From: Pusillimonas sp. UBA6240
GTDB lineage: Bacteria; Pseudomonadota; Gammaproteobacteria; Burkholderiales; Burkholderiaceae_B
Length of the DNA: 35,517 bases
Reading direction: 5' to 3'
NCBI GenBank assembly: GCA_002441445.1
Contig: DJWC01000109.1
Coordinates: 161 to 35,677 of the forward strand
This document shows positions 7,382 through 15,436 of the stretch, piece after piece; within the stretch, counting starts at the first letter, position 1; every line of letters begins with the position of its first letter. The position numbers and the translations under genes were made by a program. Below the pieces are notes generated by a model. The model ran no database searches, was not told the origin of the DNA, and saw only the letters and a list, made by a program, of their open reading frames with translations.

Positions 7382-7416
7382 GCATCATCGGTCCGCGATA
7401 TAACCGGACCGGATGC
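7382..7416. other. Long bulged inverted repeat after the ABC permease gene
   Basis: GCATC-AT-CGGTCCG and CGGACCG-GATGC pair over 12 bases (7382-7395 with 7405-7416) around the loop CGATATAAC, with a two-base bulge. It lies 85 bases after the permease stop and 78 bases before the GTG of the next gene. With no T-tract it is not a classical terminator; it may be an operator or an mRNA end structure. Confidence 0.5.
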
Positions 7417-7494
7417 GGCGTGCCGGTGTCTTGCCGCGCGCCGCATGCATCGAACATCCGGGACTAGCGCCACTCAACCAGAAGGAGCCACGCC

Positions 7495-8301
7495 GTGGGT
7501 ACGACTGCTGCGCGCAAAGTAAGGCTGATCATCATTGGCGATGAAATCCTGTCGGGCCGCCGCCAGGACAAGCATTTTTCCAAGCTCGTCGAACTGTTGT
7601 CGCAGCGCGGCATGCGCCTGTTCGCCGCCGAGTTCATTTCCGATGACAGGGATGTCATCGCCGGGGTCCTGGCCCGCAGTTTCGCCACCAATGACGTGGT
7701 CTTCTGCTGCGGCGGCATAGGCGCGACGCCCGACGACCAGACTCGACAGGCGGCGGCCCAGGCCTTGGGCGTGGAGCTGCGCCTGCATCCCGAGGCCGCG
7801 CGGCTGATCGCCGAACGCTGCGCCGACAACGAAAGGCGTGGCCAGGGCAGCAGCGATATGTCCCTGCCTGAAAACCAGCAGCGCTTGCAAATGGGGGTGT
7901 TTCCCGTGGGGGCGGAAATCGTTCCCAATCCTTATAACAAGATCCCGGGGTTTTTCATCCGCGACCATACTTTCATGCCGGGCTTTCCCGTCATGGCCTG
8001 GCCCATGATGGAATGGACGCTGGACACCCGATATCGCGAACTGCACCATCAAATCACCCAGGTGGAGCATTCCTTTCTGGTGTTCAAGCTGCCGGAATCG
8101 CGCATCACGCCCGCGCTCGAAGAACTGGAAAAAAGATGGCAGGGCGTCAAGGCCTTCAGCCTGCCCAGCATGGGCGCGACGGGCCAGCCCCATATCGACC
8201 TGGGGGTGAAGGGGGAGCCCGCCGCCGCGGCGGAAGCCCTGGCCTACCTGCGGTCGGAGGCCCTGCGCCTGGGAGGGCAGCTTACGCCTCCGGAAAAATA
8301 A
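7495..8301 (+). CDS. CinA/MoaB-fold (molybdopterin-binding) protein
   Basis: The 268-residue protein opens with VRLIIIGDEILSGRRQDKHF and has the MoCF_biosynth signature GGIGATPDDQTRQAAA near residues 76-91, where MoaB/MogA/CinA proteins bind the pyrophosphate or pterin phosphate. The C-terminal 100 residues do not resemble the CinA nicotinamide-nucleotide amidase domain, so this is the short, single-domain type usually annotated competence/damage-inducible protein A. No competence role should be inferred; a nucleotide pyrophosphatase or cofactor-related activity is possible. The GTG start at 7495 is supported by AGAAGGAG about 8 bases upstream; no ATG fits. Confidence 0.85.
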   Translation: MGTTAARKVRLIIIGDEILSGRRQDKHFSKLVELLSQRGMRLFAAEFISDDRDVIAGVLARSFATNDVVFCCGGIGATPDDQTRQAAAQALGVELRLHPEAARLIAERCADNERRGQGSSDMSLPENQQRLQMGVFPVGAEIVPNPYNKIPGFFIRDHTFMPGFPVMAWPMMEWTLDTRYRELHHQITQVEHSFLVFKLPESRITPALEELEKRWQGVKAFSLPSMGATGQPHIDLGVKGEPAAAAEALAYLRSEALRLGGQLTPPEK

Positions 8302-8362
8302 TGCTTGCAGGCGGAAGGGTTTTTTCATATTATGGAATTGTTGCGTTGCGTCAAAAAAGACT

Positions 8363-9175
8363 ATGCCACGATCCACACTTCTCGTCTCATATCCCAACGG
8401 CGCCCAGTCCGCCGGCGATACATCCATCACCATACAGGTGCTCGAACGCGCCATGCTGCTGCTCGACGTGCTGGCCAAGCACGCCGATCCGGTGCCGCTC
8501 AAAGACCTGGCGAGCGCCACCGGCCTGCATACCTCCACCGCCCACCGCATCTTGAACGACCTAGTCGTGGGGCGTTACGTGGAAAGGGTGGACAGCGGCC
8601 TGTATCAATTGGGCATGCGTCTGCTTGAGTTGGGCTCGCTCGTGAAAGGCCGCCTGAATGTCCGCGAAGTCGCCCTGGAGCCCATGCGGGAACTGCACAA
8701 GCTCACGGGGCAAACCGTCAATCTATCGCTGCAGCAGGGCGACGAAATCGTCTATATCGAACGCGCCTGGAGCGAGCGCTCCGGCATGCAGGTGGTGCGC
8801 GCCATCGGCGGACGCGCGCCGCTGCATCTTACTTCCACCGGCAAGCTCTTTCTTTCCGTCAGCGATCCGCGGCAGGTCAGGGCCTATGCCATGCGCACCG
8901 GCCTGGCGGGCACCACCCGCAACAGCATCACCCAGACGGATCAGCTCGAACGCGACCTGGCTCAGGTCAGGCGCCTGGGTTATTCGCGCGACAACGAAGA
9001 GCTGGAGCTAGGCGTGCGCTGCATCGCCGCCGGCATCTACGACGACAGCGGCAAGCTGCAGGCGGGGCTTTCCATTTCCGCGCCCTCGGAGCGCCTGCGC
9101 GATGAATGGATCCCCATACTGATGCGCACCGCGGCGCAAATATCCGAAGCCCTGGGCTACGAAGCCAAGCATTGA
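8363..9175 (+). CDS. IclR-family transcriptional regulator
   Basis: This 270-residue protein has an N-terminal winged helix-turn-helix (about residues 22-85; QVLERAMLLLDVLAKH, then LKDLASATGLHTSTAHRIL). The C-terminal IclR effector domain includes GRAPLHLTSTGKLFLS, GYSRDNEELELGVRCIAAGIYD and AGLSISAPSERL. Such tetrameric regulators respond to small organic acids or aromatics. The target is not obvious: the gene follows the CinA-like gene by 61 bases and converges on a Bug binding protein gene, so no divergent operon marks its regulon. ATG at 8363 has no strong Shine-Dalgarno, but the N-terminus from it matches the family's length. Confidence 0.93.
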   Translation: MPRSTLLVSYPNGAQSAGDTSITIQVLERAMLLLDVLAKHADPVPLKDLASATGLHTSTAHRILNDLVVGRYVERVDSGLYQLGMRLLELGSLVKGRLNVREVALEPMRELHKLTGQTVNLSLQQGDEIVYIERAWSERSGMQVVRAIGGRAPLHLTSTGKLFLSVSDPRQVRAYAMRTGLAGTTRNSITQTDQLERDLAQVRRLGYSRDNEELELGVRCIAAGIYDDSGKLQAGLSISAPSERLRDEWIPILMRTAAQISEALGYEAKH

Positions 9176-9258
9176 CAAGGCCGCGGCCCGGCGGTCCGGC
9201 GGCTCGGCGGCCCGGCAACCCATCGCCCGGCAACTCGTCGATGCTGCGACATCACGGC

Positions 9259-9290
9259 AAAAACAAACAGCCCCCGCATATGCGGGGGCC
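9259..9290 (-). terminator. Rho-independent terminator of the Bug-family gene
   Basis: CCCCCGCATATGCGGGGG (9271-9288) is a perfect 18-base palindrome. On the minus strand it is followed by CTGTTTGTTTTTG, giving a T-rich tail ending at 9259. It lies 53 bases past the stop of the minus-strand gene at 9343. It may also block readthrough from the convergent IclR gene. Confidence 0.85.
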
Positions 9291-9342
9291 GGCTTAGCTG
9301 ACGCCGCAGCGGCCTCGCGGCCCGGCGGCTGCATGGGCGGGT

Positions 9343-10320
9343 TTACTGAGCTTCCACGCCCGCTTTCTTGAAGAGTTCGGCCCACTGCGGGACCTGCTGC
9401 TTCACTTTCTTGGTCAACGCTTCAGGATTGGCTTCGGATGTCAGCACGTTGGCGCCCAGGCCGGCCATGCGTTTCTGGAAATCGGCATCCGCCAGGCCGG
9501 CCTGCAAGGCCGAAATAAGCTTGTCCGTGACAGGCTTGGGGGTGCCTTTGGGAGCCCACATGCCATGCCAGATACCCACTTCGAAGCCCTTGAAACCGGA
9601 TTCTTCCATGGTCGGCAGATCGGGCAGCGTCGGGACGCGCTGCTTGCTGGTCACCGCATAGGCCTTGACCGTGCCGGCCTTGATGTGCTGGCTGGTGTTC
9701 GTGGTCTGGTCGCACATGACGTCCACCTGCTTGCCCAGCAAGTCGTTCATGGCGGGACCGGTGCCCTTGTAAGGCACGGTGAGCAGATCCACGCCGATGG
9801 CGCTGCTGAACATGGTGCCGCAAAGGTGGCTGGCCGCGCCTATGCCGGCGTTGGCCAGCGAGACTTTGTCTTTGTTCTTTTTCAGGTATTCGACCAGTTC
9901 CTTGATGTTGTTGGGCGGGAAATCGGAACGCGCGATGATGGTCATCGGAACGTCCACCACCAGCCCCAGCGGCTCGAAGCTGTCATAGGGATCGTAGCCC
10001 GGCTTCTTGTACAGGGAAGGCGCGGTCGAGAAGCCTATGTGCATGAGCAGGATGTTGTAGCCGTCCGGCTTGGCGCGCGCCACCTGCGAAGTCCCTATCG
10101 TGCCGCCGGCGCCGCCTTTGTTTTCGATCACCACGGTCTGCCCCAGGGAAGGCCGCATGGCTTCAGCCAGCGAGCGGGCCACGTTGTCGGTGGGGCCGCC
10201 TGCCGAAAAGGGCACGACCATATTGATGGGGTGATCGGGGAAGCTGTCGGCGTGGGCGCCGGCGCAGAGCAGGGTACTGAGAAACAAGGTGGAACCGAGC
10301 TTCAAGGTAAAAGCTTTCAT
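9343..10320 (-). CDS. Tripartite tricarboxylate transporter (TTT) substrate-binding protein, Bug family
   Basis: The 325-residue precursor has a Sec signal (MKAFTLKLGSTLFLSTLLCAGAHA, cleavage near residue 24). The mature part shows the Bug-family landmarks FPDHPINMVVPFSAGGPTDN, VVIENKGGAGGTIGT, ARAKPDGYNILLMH and VPYKGTGPAMNDLLG. These periplasmic proteins bind carboxylates, amino acids or nicotinate-like ligands. They are hugely amplified in Bordetella-like genomes, mostly without dedicated TctA/TctB membrane subunits, as here. ATG at 10320 is preceded by GGAG; an ATG at 10353 would put 11 extra residues before the signal. Divergent from phaP; ligand unknown. Confidence 0.93.
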   Translation of the reverse strand: MKAFTLKLGSTLFLSTLLCAGAHADSFPDHPINMVVPFSAGGPTDNVARSLAEAMRPSLGQTVVIENKGGAGGTIGTSQVARAKPDGYNILLMHIGFSTAPSLYKKPGYDPYDSFEPLGLVVDVPMTIIARSDFPPNNIKELVEYLKKNKDKVSLANAGIGAASHLCGTMFSSAIGVDLLTVPYKGTGPAMNDLLGKQVDVMCDQTTNTSQHIKAGTVKAYAVTSKQRVPTLPDLPTMEESGFKGFEVGIWHGMWAPKGTPKPVTDKLISALQAGLADADFQKRMAGLGANVLTSEANPEALTKKVKQQVPQWAELFKKAGVEAQ

Positions 10321-10389
10321 TGAATCTCCGCTGAGTTCGGGTTGGCCGAACAAAAGAGTTTATCGAGTTGTAAAAACAACGTTGCCCAT

Positions 10390-10421
10390 CCTAGGACAAT
10401 TGGCGGAGTTTGTCGCCTAGG
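10390..10421. other. Imperfect dyad in the Bug/phaP intergenic region
   Basis: CCTAGG at 10390-10395 followed by ACAA is mirrored by TTTGTCG then CCTAGG at 10416-10421, with a two-base bulge. It lies 70-100 bases upstream of the Bug gene start and 135 bases before the phaP promoter. It may be an operator for the Bug gene. The rest of the 392-base gap shows only the phaP control elements. Confidence 0.35.
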
Positions 10422-10534
10422 TATACCCCTTATAAAAACCCTTATGCCATGCGCGGTTTTTATTCCCTCGCGCCGTTCTTCGCTCGATTATTCCCGCCGC
10501 GCCGCAGCGGTGGCGCGAGGTCTCCCGTTATTCT

Positions 10535-10547
10535 GTTGCAATGCAAC
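10535..10547. promoter_or_regulatory. Candidate PhaR operator
   Basis: GTTGCAATGCAAC is a perfect 6+1+6 palindrome ending 10 bases before the phaP -35 box. Its core TGC-N3-GCA agrees with the CTGC-N3-GCAG type of site described for PhaR repressors of phasin genes. The binding assignment is inferred from this similarity and its position. Confidence 0.5.
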
Positions 10548-10556
10548 AAAAAATCC

Positions 10557-10584
10557 TTGACACCCCTGCCCGATCCGGTACAAT
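10557..10584 (+). promoter_or_regulatory. Strong sigma-70 promoter of phaP
   Basis: A perfect TTGACA (10557-10562), a 16-base spacer and TACAAT (10579-10584; 5 of 6) form the best promoter in the window. It predicts a transcript start near 10591 and a leader of about 120 bases before the ATG at 10713. Confidence 0.75.
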
Positions 10585-10712
10585 TTCGATTGTGCGATGC
10601 AGCATGGAAGGTTTTCACGTGTTAGGTGATTTGCTTAGCCTTCTTTATTCATAGGTCCCGGAATGCCGGGCAACACGAACCCGCATTACGGTTCACTTAT
10701 AAAGGAAACATC

Positions 10713-11297
10713 ATGAGCGCAATCCCTCAACAAGTCCTGGCCAGCCAGAAAGCTTCGCTGGAAAATCTGCTGGCCGTGCAAGGTGCAGTATTCGGCGGTT
10801 TTGAAAAGCTGGTCGATTTGAACATCAAGGTCATCAAGGCGACGATGGACGAAGTCGCTGAAAAATCGCAGCAAGCCATCGAAGTCAAGGACGCCCAGGA
10901 AGCCCTGGCCTTCACCTCGGGCCTGGTGCAGCCCAGCGCCGAAAAAGCCCTGGCATACGGCAAGCATGTCTACGACATCTTCTCGGGCGTACAGGTGAAC
11001 CTGTCCAAGCTGACCGAAGAGCAAATCGCCCTGGGCCAGCAACAAGTGTCCGAAGCCATAGAACAGCTCGCCAAAAGCGCCCCCACCGGTTCGGAAGGCG
11101 CCGTCGCCCTGCTGAAGTCTTCGCTGGCCACCGCCAACAGCGCGTACGAGTCGGTCGCCAAAGCCGCTCGCCAGGCCGCCGAGGCTGCTGAATCCAACAT
11201 AACCGCCGCGACCAACGCCACGTTCAAGGCCGCGTCCGACGCCGCTGAAGCGGCTTCCAAGGCGGCCCCGCGCGCCCGCCGCGCGCCTGCCGCCTAA
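10713..11297 (+). CDS. phaP: Phasin (polyhydroxyalkanoate granule-associated protein)
   Basis: This 194-residue, Ala-, Glu- and Lys-rich amphipathic helical protein has no signal or membrane segment. It starts MSAIPQQVLASQKASLENLL and contains FGGFEKLVDLNIKVIKATMDE, the conserved betaproteobacterial PhaP region (phasin family, Phasin_2). The tail is an Ala/Lys/Arg-rich low-complexity stretch ending RARRAPAA. Phasins coat polyhydroxybutyrate granules and control their size. The start at 10713 has AAAGGA seven bases upstream. It is a single-gene transcript, with its own strong promoter, a PhaR-like palindrome and a terminator. No PHA synthase or phaR gene is in the window. Confidence 0.93.
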   Translation: MSAIPQQVLASQKASLENLLAVQGAVFGGFEKLVDLNIKVIKATMDEVAEKSQQAIEVKDAQEALAFTSGLVQPSAEKALAYGKHVYDIFSGVQVNLSKLTEEQIALGQQQVSEAIEQLAKSAPTGSEGAVALLKSSLATANSAYESVAKAARQAAEAAESNITAATNATFKAASDAAEAASKAAPRARRAPAA

Positions 11298-11374
11298 CGG
11301 CCGGTTCGCAGCCGCCTGCCGCGAGGCAGGCCGGCGGCAAAAGGCCGGCGGCGGTAGCCCGTAGCCGGCACATG

Positions 11375-11410
11375 AATCCCTGCACGCGCCATGCGCCGCA
11401 GGGATTTTTT
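11375..11410 (+). terminator. Rho-independent terminator of phaP
   Basis: AATCCCTGC (11375-11383) pairs with GCAGGGATT (11398-11406) around a 14-base loop, and runs into TTTTTT at 11405-11410. It reaches to within four bases of the pyrD stop on the other strand. Confidence 0.85.
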
Positions 11411-11413
11411 CAT

Positions 11414-12469
11414 TTACGAGGGCCGATTGGCGGTTTGCAGGGCGCGCACGCATTCGCCGATCAAGGCCGGGCCCCGGTAGATCAGCCCGGTGTATAGCTG
11501 CACGGCATTGGCGCCCGCCGCGAATTTTTCCAGGGCCTGCTTGCCGCTGAGTATGCCGCCCACGCCGATGATGGCGAAGTCGGCGCCCAATTGCTGCCGT
11601 AGCCGGGCAATGACGCGCAGCGACAATTCGTGCACCGGCGGACCCGACAGGCCGCCGGCTTCCTGCGCATGAGGCAGGCCCTGTACGGCATCGCGCGACA
11701 AGGTGGTGTTGGTGGCGATGACGCCGTCCACGCCATGGCGCGGCAGCAGGTCGGCGATGATGTCGATCTGTTCCTGCGTCAGGTCGGGGGCGATCTTGAC
11801 CACCATGGGGACTCGCCGCCCGTGCCGATCGGCGAGCTCTTTGCGTTTTTCCCGCAAGGGCTGCAACAGGCCGGTCAGCTCGTCCTGGCCTTGCAAGGCG
11901 CGCAGATTCGCGGTGTTTGGCGAAGATATATTGACGGTGACGTAGTCGGCGTGCGGGTATACGCCTTCCAGGCCCAGCATATAGTCATCCACGGCGCGCT
12001 CGATGGGCGTGGCGGCATTCTTCCCTATGTTCAGGCCCAGTATTCCGCCCTGGCTGCGCCATTGGCTATTGCGCACATTGGCGATAAAGGCGTCCAGCCC
12101 CAGGTTGTTGAAGCCCAGGCGGTTGATCAGCGCGTGGGCGCGCGGCAGCCTGAACATGCGCGGCTTGGGATTGCCAGGCTGGGGCAGGGGCGTGACCGTG
12201 CCCACCTCGACGAAGCCGAAGCCCAGGTTGCCCAGGGCGTCGATGTGCGCGCCATTCTTATCCAGCCCCGCCGCCAGGCCGACGGGATTGCGCAGCGACA
12301 AGCCCATCAAGCTGGCCGGCCAGACCGGACGATCGCCCAGCAGCCCGCGCGTCAAGCGGCAATCGTAGGCCTTTTGCAAAGAAGCGAGAGTCAGTTCGTG
12401 GGCGGTTTCGGCGTCCAGCGAAAAGAGCGCGCTGCGGGCAAGCGGGTAAGTATTGAATAGCAGTGACAT
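11414..12469 (-). CDS. pyrD: Dihydroorotate dehydrogenase (quinone), class 2
   Basis: This 351-residue enzyme oxidises dihydroorotate to orotate in pyrimidine synthesis, passing electrons to the membrane quinone pool. An N-terminal amphipathic helix (MSLLFNTYPLARSALFSLDAE, in two turns) marks the membrane-associated class 2 type. FMN-barrel signatures are NPVGLAAGLDKNG, NRLGFNNLG, the active-site serine loop VNISSPNTANLR, KIAPDLT, ATNTTLSR and GVGGILSG. Length equals the usual 335-350. It is the last gene of the minus-strand run; it follows bpt by 64 bases and has no clear Shine-Dalgarno. Confidence 0.97.
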   Translation of the reverse strand: MSLLFNTYPLARSALFSLDAETAHELTLASLQKAYDCRLTRGLLGDRPVWPASLMGLSLRNPVGLAAGLDKNGAHIDALGNLGFGFVEVGTVTPLPQPGNPKPRMFRLPRAHALINRLGFNNLGLDAFIANVRNSQWRSQGGILGLNIGKNAATPIERAVDDYMLGLEGVYPHADYVTVNISSPNTANLRALQGQDELTGLLQPLREKRKELADRHGRRVPMVVKIAPDLTQEQIDIIADLLPRHGVDGVIATNTTLSRDAVQGLPHAQEAGGLSGPPVHELSLRVIARLRQQLGADFAIIGVGGILSGKQALEKFAAGANAVQLYTGLIYRGPALIGECVRALQTANRPS

Positions 12470-12533
12470 GGCTGGGGCTTGATTGCAGACTCGGGCTGAT
12501 GAGCGGGCTTGCCCCGCACGGGCGGCGCAGGCG

Positions 12534-13283
12534 CTATCGAGCAGGCGGCGCCGCGGCGTCGGGCACGGGTTCCGACCAGCTTCCGTTGCGCAGAATCTGA
12601 TAAGGTTGAAAGCGCGATTTATACGACATTTTACGGCTTTCTTCTATCCAGTAGCCCAGATAGAGCCAGGGCAGGCCATGGCTGCGGCATTGCTCCAGCT
12701 GCCACAATACCCCGTAGGTGCCCAGGCTGCCCCGGGTCTCGGGATCGAAAAACGTGTATACGGCGGACAAGCCGGTTTCCAGCACGTCTATGATGGCAAC
12801 CATTTGCAGCGCGCCCGTCGGCAGCCTGAATTCCACCATCTGCGTTTCCACGCGGCTGGTCAGCAAGAATTGCGTGTACTGCGTCCGGCTGTCTTCGTCC
12901 ATGCCGGCGCCCGGATGGCGCCCCTGCTGGTAGCGCCGATACAGATCGAAGTGTTCGTCGCTCCAGTGCAGCGGTAGGGAGCGCGCGGACAGCCGGCCAT
13001 GGCGGGCCCATATTTTGCGGTGCGTGCGGCCGCGCTGGAAGCGCTGGGCGTCCACCCTGATGGGCAGGCAGGCCCCGCAGTTGTCGCAGTGAGGCCGGTA
13101 TGTGAACAGGCCGCTGCGGCGGAAACCCTGTTCGACCAGCCTGGAATACGTGGCTGTATCGATCAGGTGGGTGGGCGCCGCGACCTGGGAGCGCGCATTC
13201 AGCCCGGGTAGATAGCTGCATGGATAGACTGCGGTCGAATAAAACTGCAGGGTGGCGAAGCCTGGCTCGTTCGGGTGGCTCAT
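12534..13283 (-). CDS. bpt: Aspartate/glutamate leucyltransferase (Bpt), bacterial ATE1-like
   Basis: The 249-residue protein transfers leucine from Leu-tRNA to N-terminal Asp or Glu, making a substrate for ClpAP (N-end rule). Diagnostic parts are the ATE N-terminal cysteine cluster (CDNCGACLPIRV near residues 60-71), FLLTSRVETQMVEFR, TFFDPE and WLYLGYWIEESRKMSYKSRFQP. ATG at 13283 (MSHPNEPGF) gives the usual length; longer in-frame extensions into the intergenic region are not conserved in type. It lies 41 bases after aat, the partner enzyme, so both N-end-rule branches are probably made from one transcript. Confidence 0.95.
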   Translation of the reverse strand: MSHPNEPGFATLQFYSTAVYPCSYLPGLNARSQVAAPTHLIDTATYSRLVEQGFRRSGLFTYRPHCDNCGACLPIRVDAQRFQRGRTHRKIWARHGRLSARSLPLHWSDEHFDLYRRYQQGRHPGAGMDEDSRTQYTQFLLTSRVETQMVEFRLPTGALQMVAIIDVLETGLSAVYTFFDPETRGSLGTYGVLWQLEQCRSHGLPWLYLGYWIEESRKMSYKSRFQPYQILRNGSWSEPVPDAAAPPAR

Positions 13284-13324
13284 GGCGGACTCGGGGATGC
13301 GATGCTGGACCATTATGGCTTTAT

Positions 13325-14065
13325 TCAAGCCATCGTTGCAAGTTCGCCCGTATGCAGGATGCGGCCCGCGCTCCACACCGGCGCGGGATGCTGCAAAGCC
13401 TGGTCCAGCAAGGCCATGAACGCGCGGCGGCTGATGGGCCTCGCGCCCATGCTGGCCAGGTGGCGGGTTTGCTGCTGGCAGTCTATATGCCGTATGCCAT
13501 GCCGTTGAAGAAAAGCCACCAGATAGGACAGCGCGATCTTGCTGGCGTCGCTGGCGCGGCTGAACATGGATTCGCCGAAAAAAAAGCGGCCCAGGCAGAC
13601 GCCGTACAGGCCGCCGACCAATTGTCCGTCCAGCCATGTTTCCACACTATGGGCCGCACCGGCCTTGTGCCAGGCAAGGTAGGCGCTTTGCACCGCGGGC
13701 GATATCCAGGTGTTGCGTTCGCTGGCGCGCGGTGCGGCGCAGGCCGCGATCACGGACGCGAAGGCGGCGTCCGTCGTCACGCGTATCCGGGCCTCGGGAT
13801 CGGATTCGTTGCGGGCGATCTGCCGCAGCTTCTTGCCCAGCGAGTGCGAAATGATCAAATCCTCGCAGGCGAGCACCATGCGGGGATCGGGGCTCCACCA
13901 CAATACCGGGTCGCCCTGGTTGAACCAGGGGAATATTCCCTTGCTGTAGGCATCGGTAAGACGCTGTATGGACAACCGCGAACCCGCGGCCAGCAGGCCT
14001 TCCGGCAAAGCCATGTCGGGATCCGGAAACGGTGTCGTGTCGTCTAGCCAGGTCAAGCTTGCCAC
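13325..14065 (-). CDS. aat: Leucyl/phenylalanyl-tRNA--protein transferase
   Basis: The 246-residue cytoplasmic enzyme adds Leu or Phe to N-terminal Arg or Lys, targeting proteins to ClpS/ClpAP. The family core is clear: YSKGIFPWFNQGDPVLWWSPDPRMVL, TWLDGQLVGGLYGV, FFFGESMFSRASDASKIAL and HIDCQQQTRHLASMGA (each under one contiguous block). The length is near the 234-250 usual for Aat. It starts nine bases after the Nudix hydrolase stop and is followed by bpt, the common betaproteobacterial order aat-bpt. Confidence 0.97.
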   Translation of the reverse strand: MASLTWLDDTTPFPDPDMALPEGLLAAGSRLSIQRLTDAYSKGIFPWFNQGDPVLWWSPDPRMVLACEDLIISHSLGKKLRQIARNESDPEARIRVTTDAAFASVIAACAAPRASERNTWISPAVQSAYLAWHKAGAAHSVETWLDGQLVGGLYGVCLGRFFFGESMFSRASDASKIALSYLVAFLQRHGIRHIDCQQQTRHLASMGARPISRRAFMALLDQALQHPAPVWSAGRILHTGELATMA

Positions 14066-14074
14066 GATGGCCTT

Positions 14075-14662
14075 CTATTTCGGCGGAGGATGGGGGATGT
14101 CATAGTGATGCACGGGGAAGCGGCCGGTCTTGCGGTCTTCCACATAATGCCTCAGCGTTGTGATGACCGTGCGGAAGGATAGATCCTGCCAGGGGATGTC
14201 CTGTACATCGAAAAAGGCGGCTTCCAGGCTTTCCGGGCCCGGGTACAGCTCGGCGCTGAGCACCTCGGCCAGGAAAAAAAAATGCACCTGCTCCGCATGC
14301 GGCACGTCGATGATGGTGTATAGCGGCCCCAGCTTGATTTGCGCGCCCGCCTCTTCCTGGGTTTCCCGCATGGCGCCCTGGGCGGTGGTTTCGCCCAGCT
14401 CCATGAAGCCGGCGGGCAAGGTCCAGGTGTTGTACCGGGGGGCTATGGCGCGCCGGCAAAGCAGTATCTTTTCATTCCAGATGGGCAATACCCCTACGAC
14501 GTTGCGGGGGTTCTGGTAGTGCACCGCGCCGCAATGGTCGCACACGTCGCGCACGCGGTTGTCGTCAGGCGGGATGCGGTGGGTAATGGGCGTCGCGCAC
14601 TGGCTGCAGAACTTTTGAAGGCGCGGGGCGGGAAAGTAGAAATTCGGAGCATCGGCTGTCAT
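14075..14662 (-). CDS. Nudix hydrolase with N-terminal zinc ribbon
   Basis: This 195-residue protein has an N-terminal zinc ribbon (C19-x2-C22 and C41-x2-C44) followed by a complete Nudix box from Gly85 to Ala107: GFMELGE, then REtqEEaG (R99, E100, E103, E104, G106). That pairing is typical of NADH pyrophosphatase-like and ADP-ribose pyrophosphatase-like Nudix proteins, which cleave nucleoside diphosphates linked to another group. The shorter length argues against classical NudC (about 257-280 residues). The substrate is undetermined. It is directly upstream of aat (nine bases) and so cotranscribed with the N-end-rule genes. Confidence 0.92.
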   Translation of the reverse strand: MTADAPNFYFPAPRLQKFCSQCATPITHRIPPDDNRVRDVCDHCGAVHYQNPRNVVGVLPIWNEKILLCRRAIAPRYNTWTLPAGFMELGETTAQGAMRETQEEAGAQIKLGPLYTIIDVPHAEQVHFFFLAEVLSAELYPGPESLEAAFFDVQDIPWQDLSFRTVITTLRHYVEDRKTGRFPVHHYDIPHPPPK

Positions 14663-14726
14663 GGAAAGATTCTACCCAAAGCGCGCAAGAGTGTGCGTAG
14701 TGTGCGACAGAAATGATTCTAGCTTG

Positions 14727-15395
14727 TTATGCGTCTTTGCCGGGGCCGCCTTTGGCCGGCCCGTTCCGGTCTGGCGCGACGCGGTCTGGCGCGACCCGAT
14801 CCGGCTGCGGATATCTCTCGAAGCCCAGCACTGCGGGAATGTCCTTCGCCGGGCAGAAGTTTAGCGGCGCGCCGTCGGCTCCCACCGGGATCGCGTCCGC
14901 GGCGACCGGCCCCTGCGCCAACCTGTCCATGATGTCGGGACCGTCCGGCGTCTGCAGCATGGCCATGACCGCCGCCAGGTCGCGCCCCGCGACCAATGCC
15001 GGACCGTGCTCGGTGCGCGCATACAAATAGCCCTCGCTGTCCAGCCACCATCCCGACACAGCGGTCACGGCCAAGCCATTGTGAGTGCGCAAGCCTCCGC
15101 CGTCCGCGGGCTCGCTGGTCGTGTGCAGGATGTAAGGCGCGGCGTCCAGCCGCACATAGACTCTTTGCGGGCCGTTCTGGAAATACCAGCGGCCTTTTTC
15201 ATCGCCGGCATAGTTGCGCCCGATGAATTGCAGTATGGGCGGACTGGTAATGGCTTCGCCCGGGCTGCCCGAATCGTTCAGCGCCTCGCCGCGCGGATGC
15301 AGGCGCCACTCTCCGCGCGCGGTCAGGGACAGCCAGCCATATACGGCCGGCACATTGGGCCACCGCGCCATCGCGGCTATTACTTGGTCATCCAT
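14727..15395 (-). CDS. Uncharacterised protein, 222 residues
   Basis: I do not recognise a characterised family. The protein opens MDDQVIAAMARWPNVPAVYGWLSL and continues with EWRLHPRGEAL, PPILQFIGRNYAGDEKGRWYFQNGPQRVYV and a YILHTTSE segment. The many aromatic/Gly motifs suggest a compact beta-rich domain of about 190 residues. There is no signal peptide, membrane helix or Cys motif. The last 30 residues are a Pro/Asp/Arg and Gly/Lys repeat tail, with PDRVA twice, encoded by a 15-bp tandem duplication. It sits between a MetI-like permease gene (41 bases) and the Nudix gene (64 bases) on the same strand. Coding status is supported by frame-consistent composition and this placement. Confidence 0.75.
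   Translation of the reverse strand: MDDQVIAAMARWPNVPAVYGWLSLTARGEWRLHPRGEALNDSGSPGEAITSPPILQFIGRNYAGDEKGRWYFQNGPQRVYVRLDAAPYILHTTSEPADGGGLRTHNGLAVTAVSGWWLDSEGYLYARTEHGPALVAGRDLAAVMAMLQTPDGPDIMDRLAQGPVAADAIPVGADGAPLNFCPAKDIPAVLGFERYPQPDRVAPDRVAPDRNGPAKGGPGKDA
14768..14797. repeat. Two 15-bp tandem copies in the 222-residue gene
   Basis: GGTCTGGCGCGACGC (14768-14782) is followed directly by GGTCTGGCGCGACCC (14783-14797), one mismatch apart. On the coding (minus) strand they add the repeated RVAPD-type pentapeptide to the C-terminal tail. The five-codon period is the same as in the ABC ATPase at 4432-4500. Confidence 0.9.
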
Positions 15396-15436
15396 GGTGA
15401 GGCATCCATCCGGGCCGAGACTTGCACCCGGATAGT

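Noticed and set aside
9565..10323. A 252-codon plus-strand frame opposite the first Bug gene
   Set aside because: The Bug protein has an intact signal and family motifs on the minus strand; the plus frame has none.
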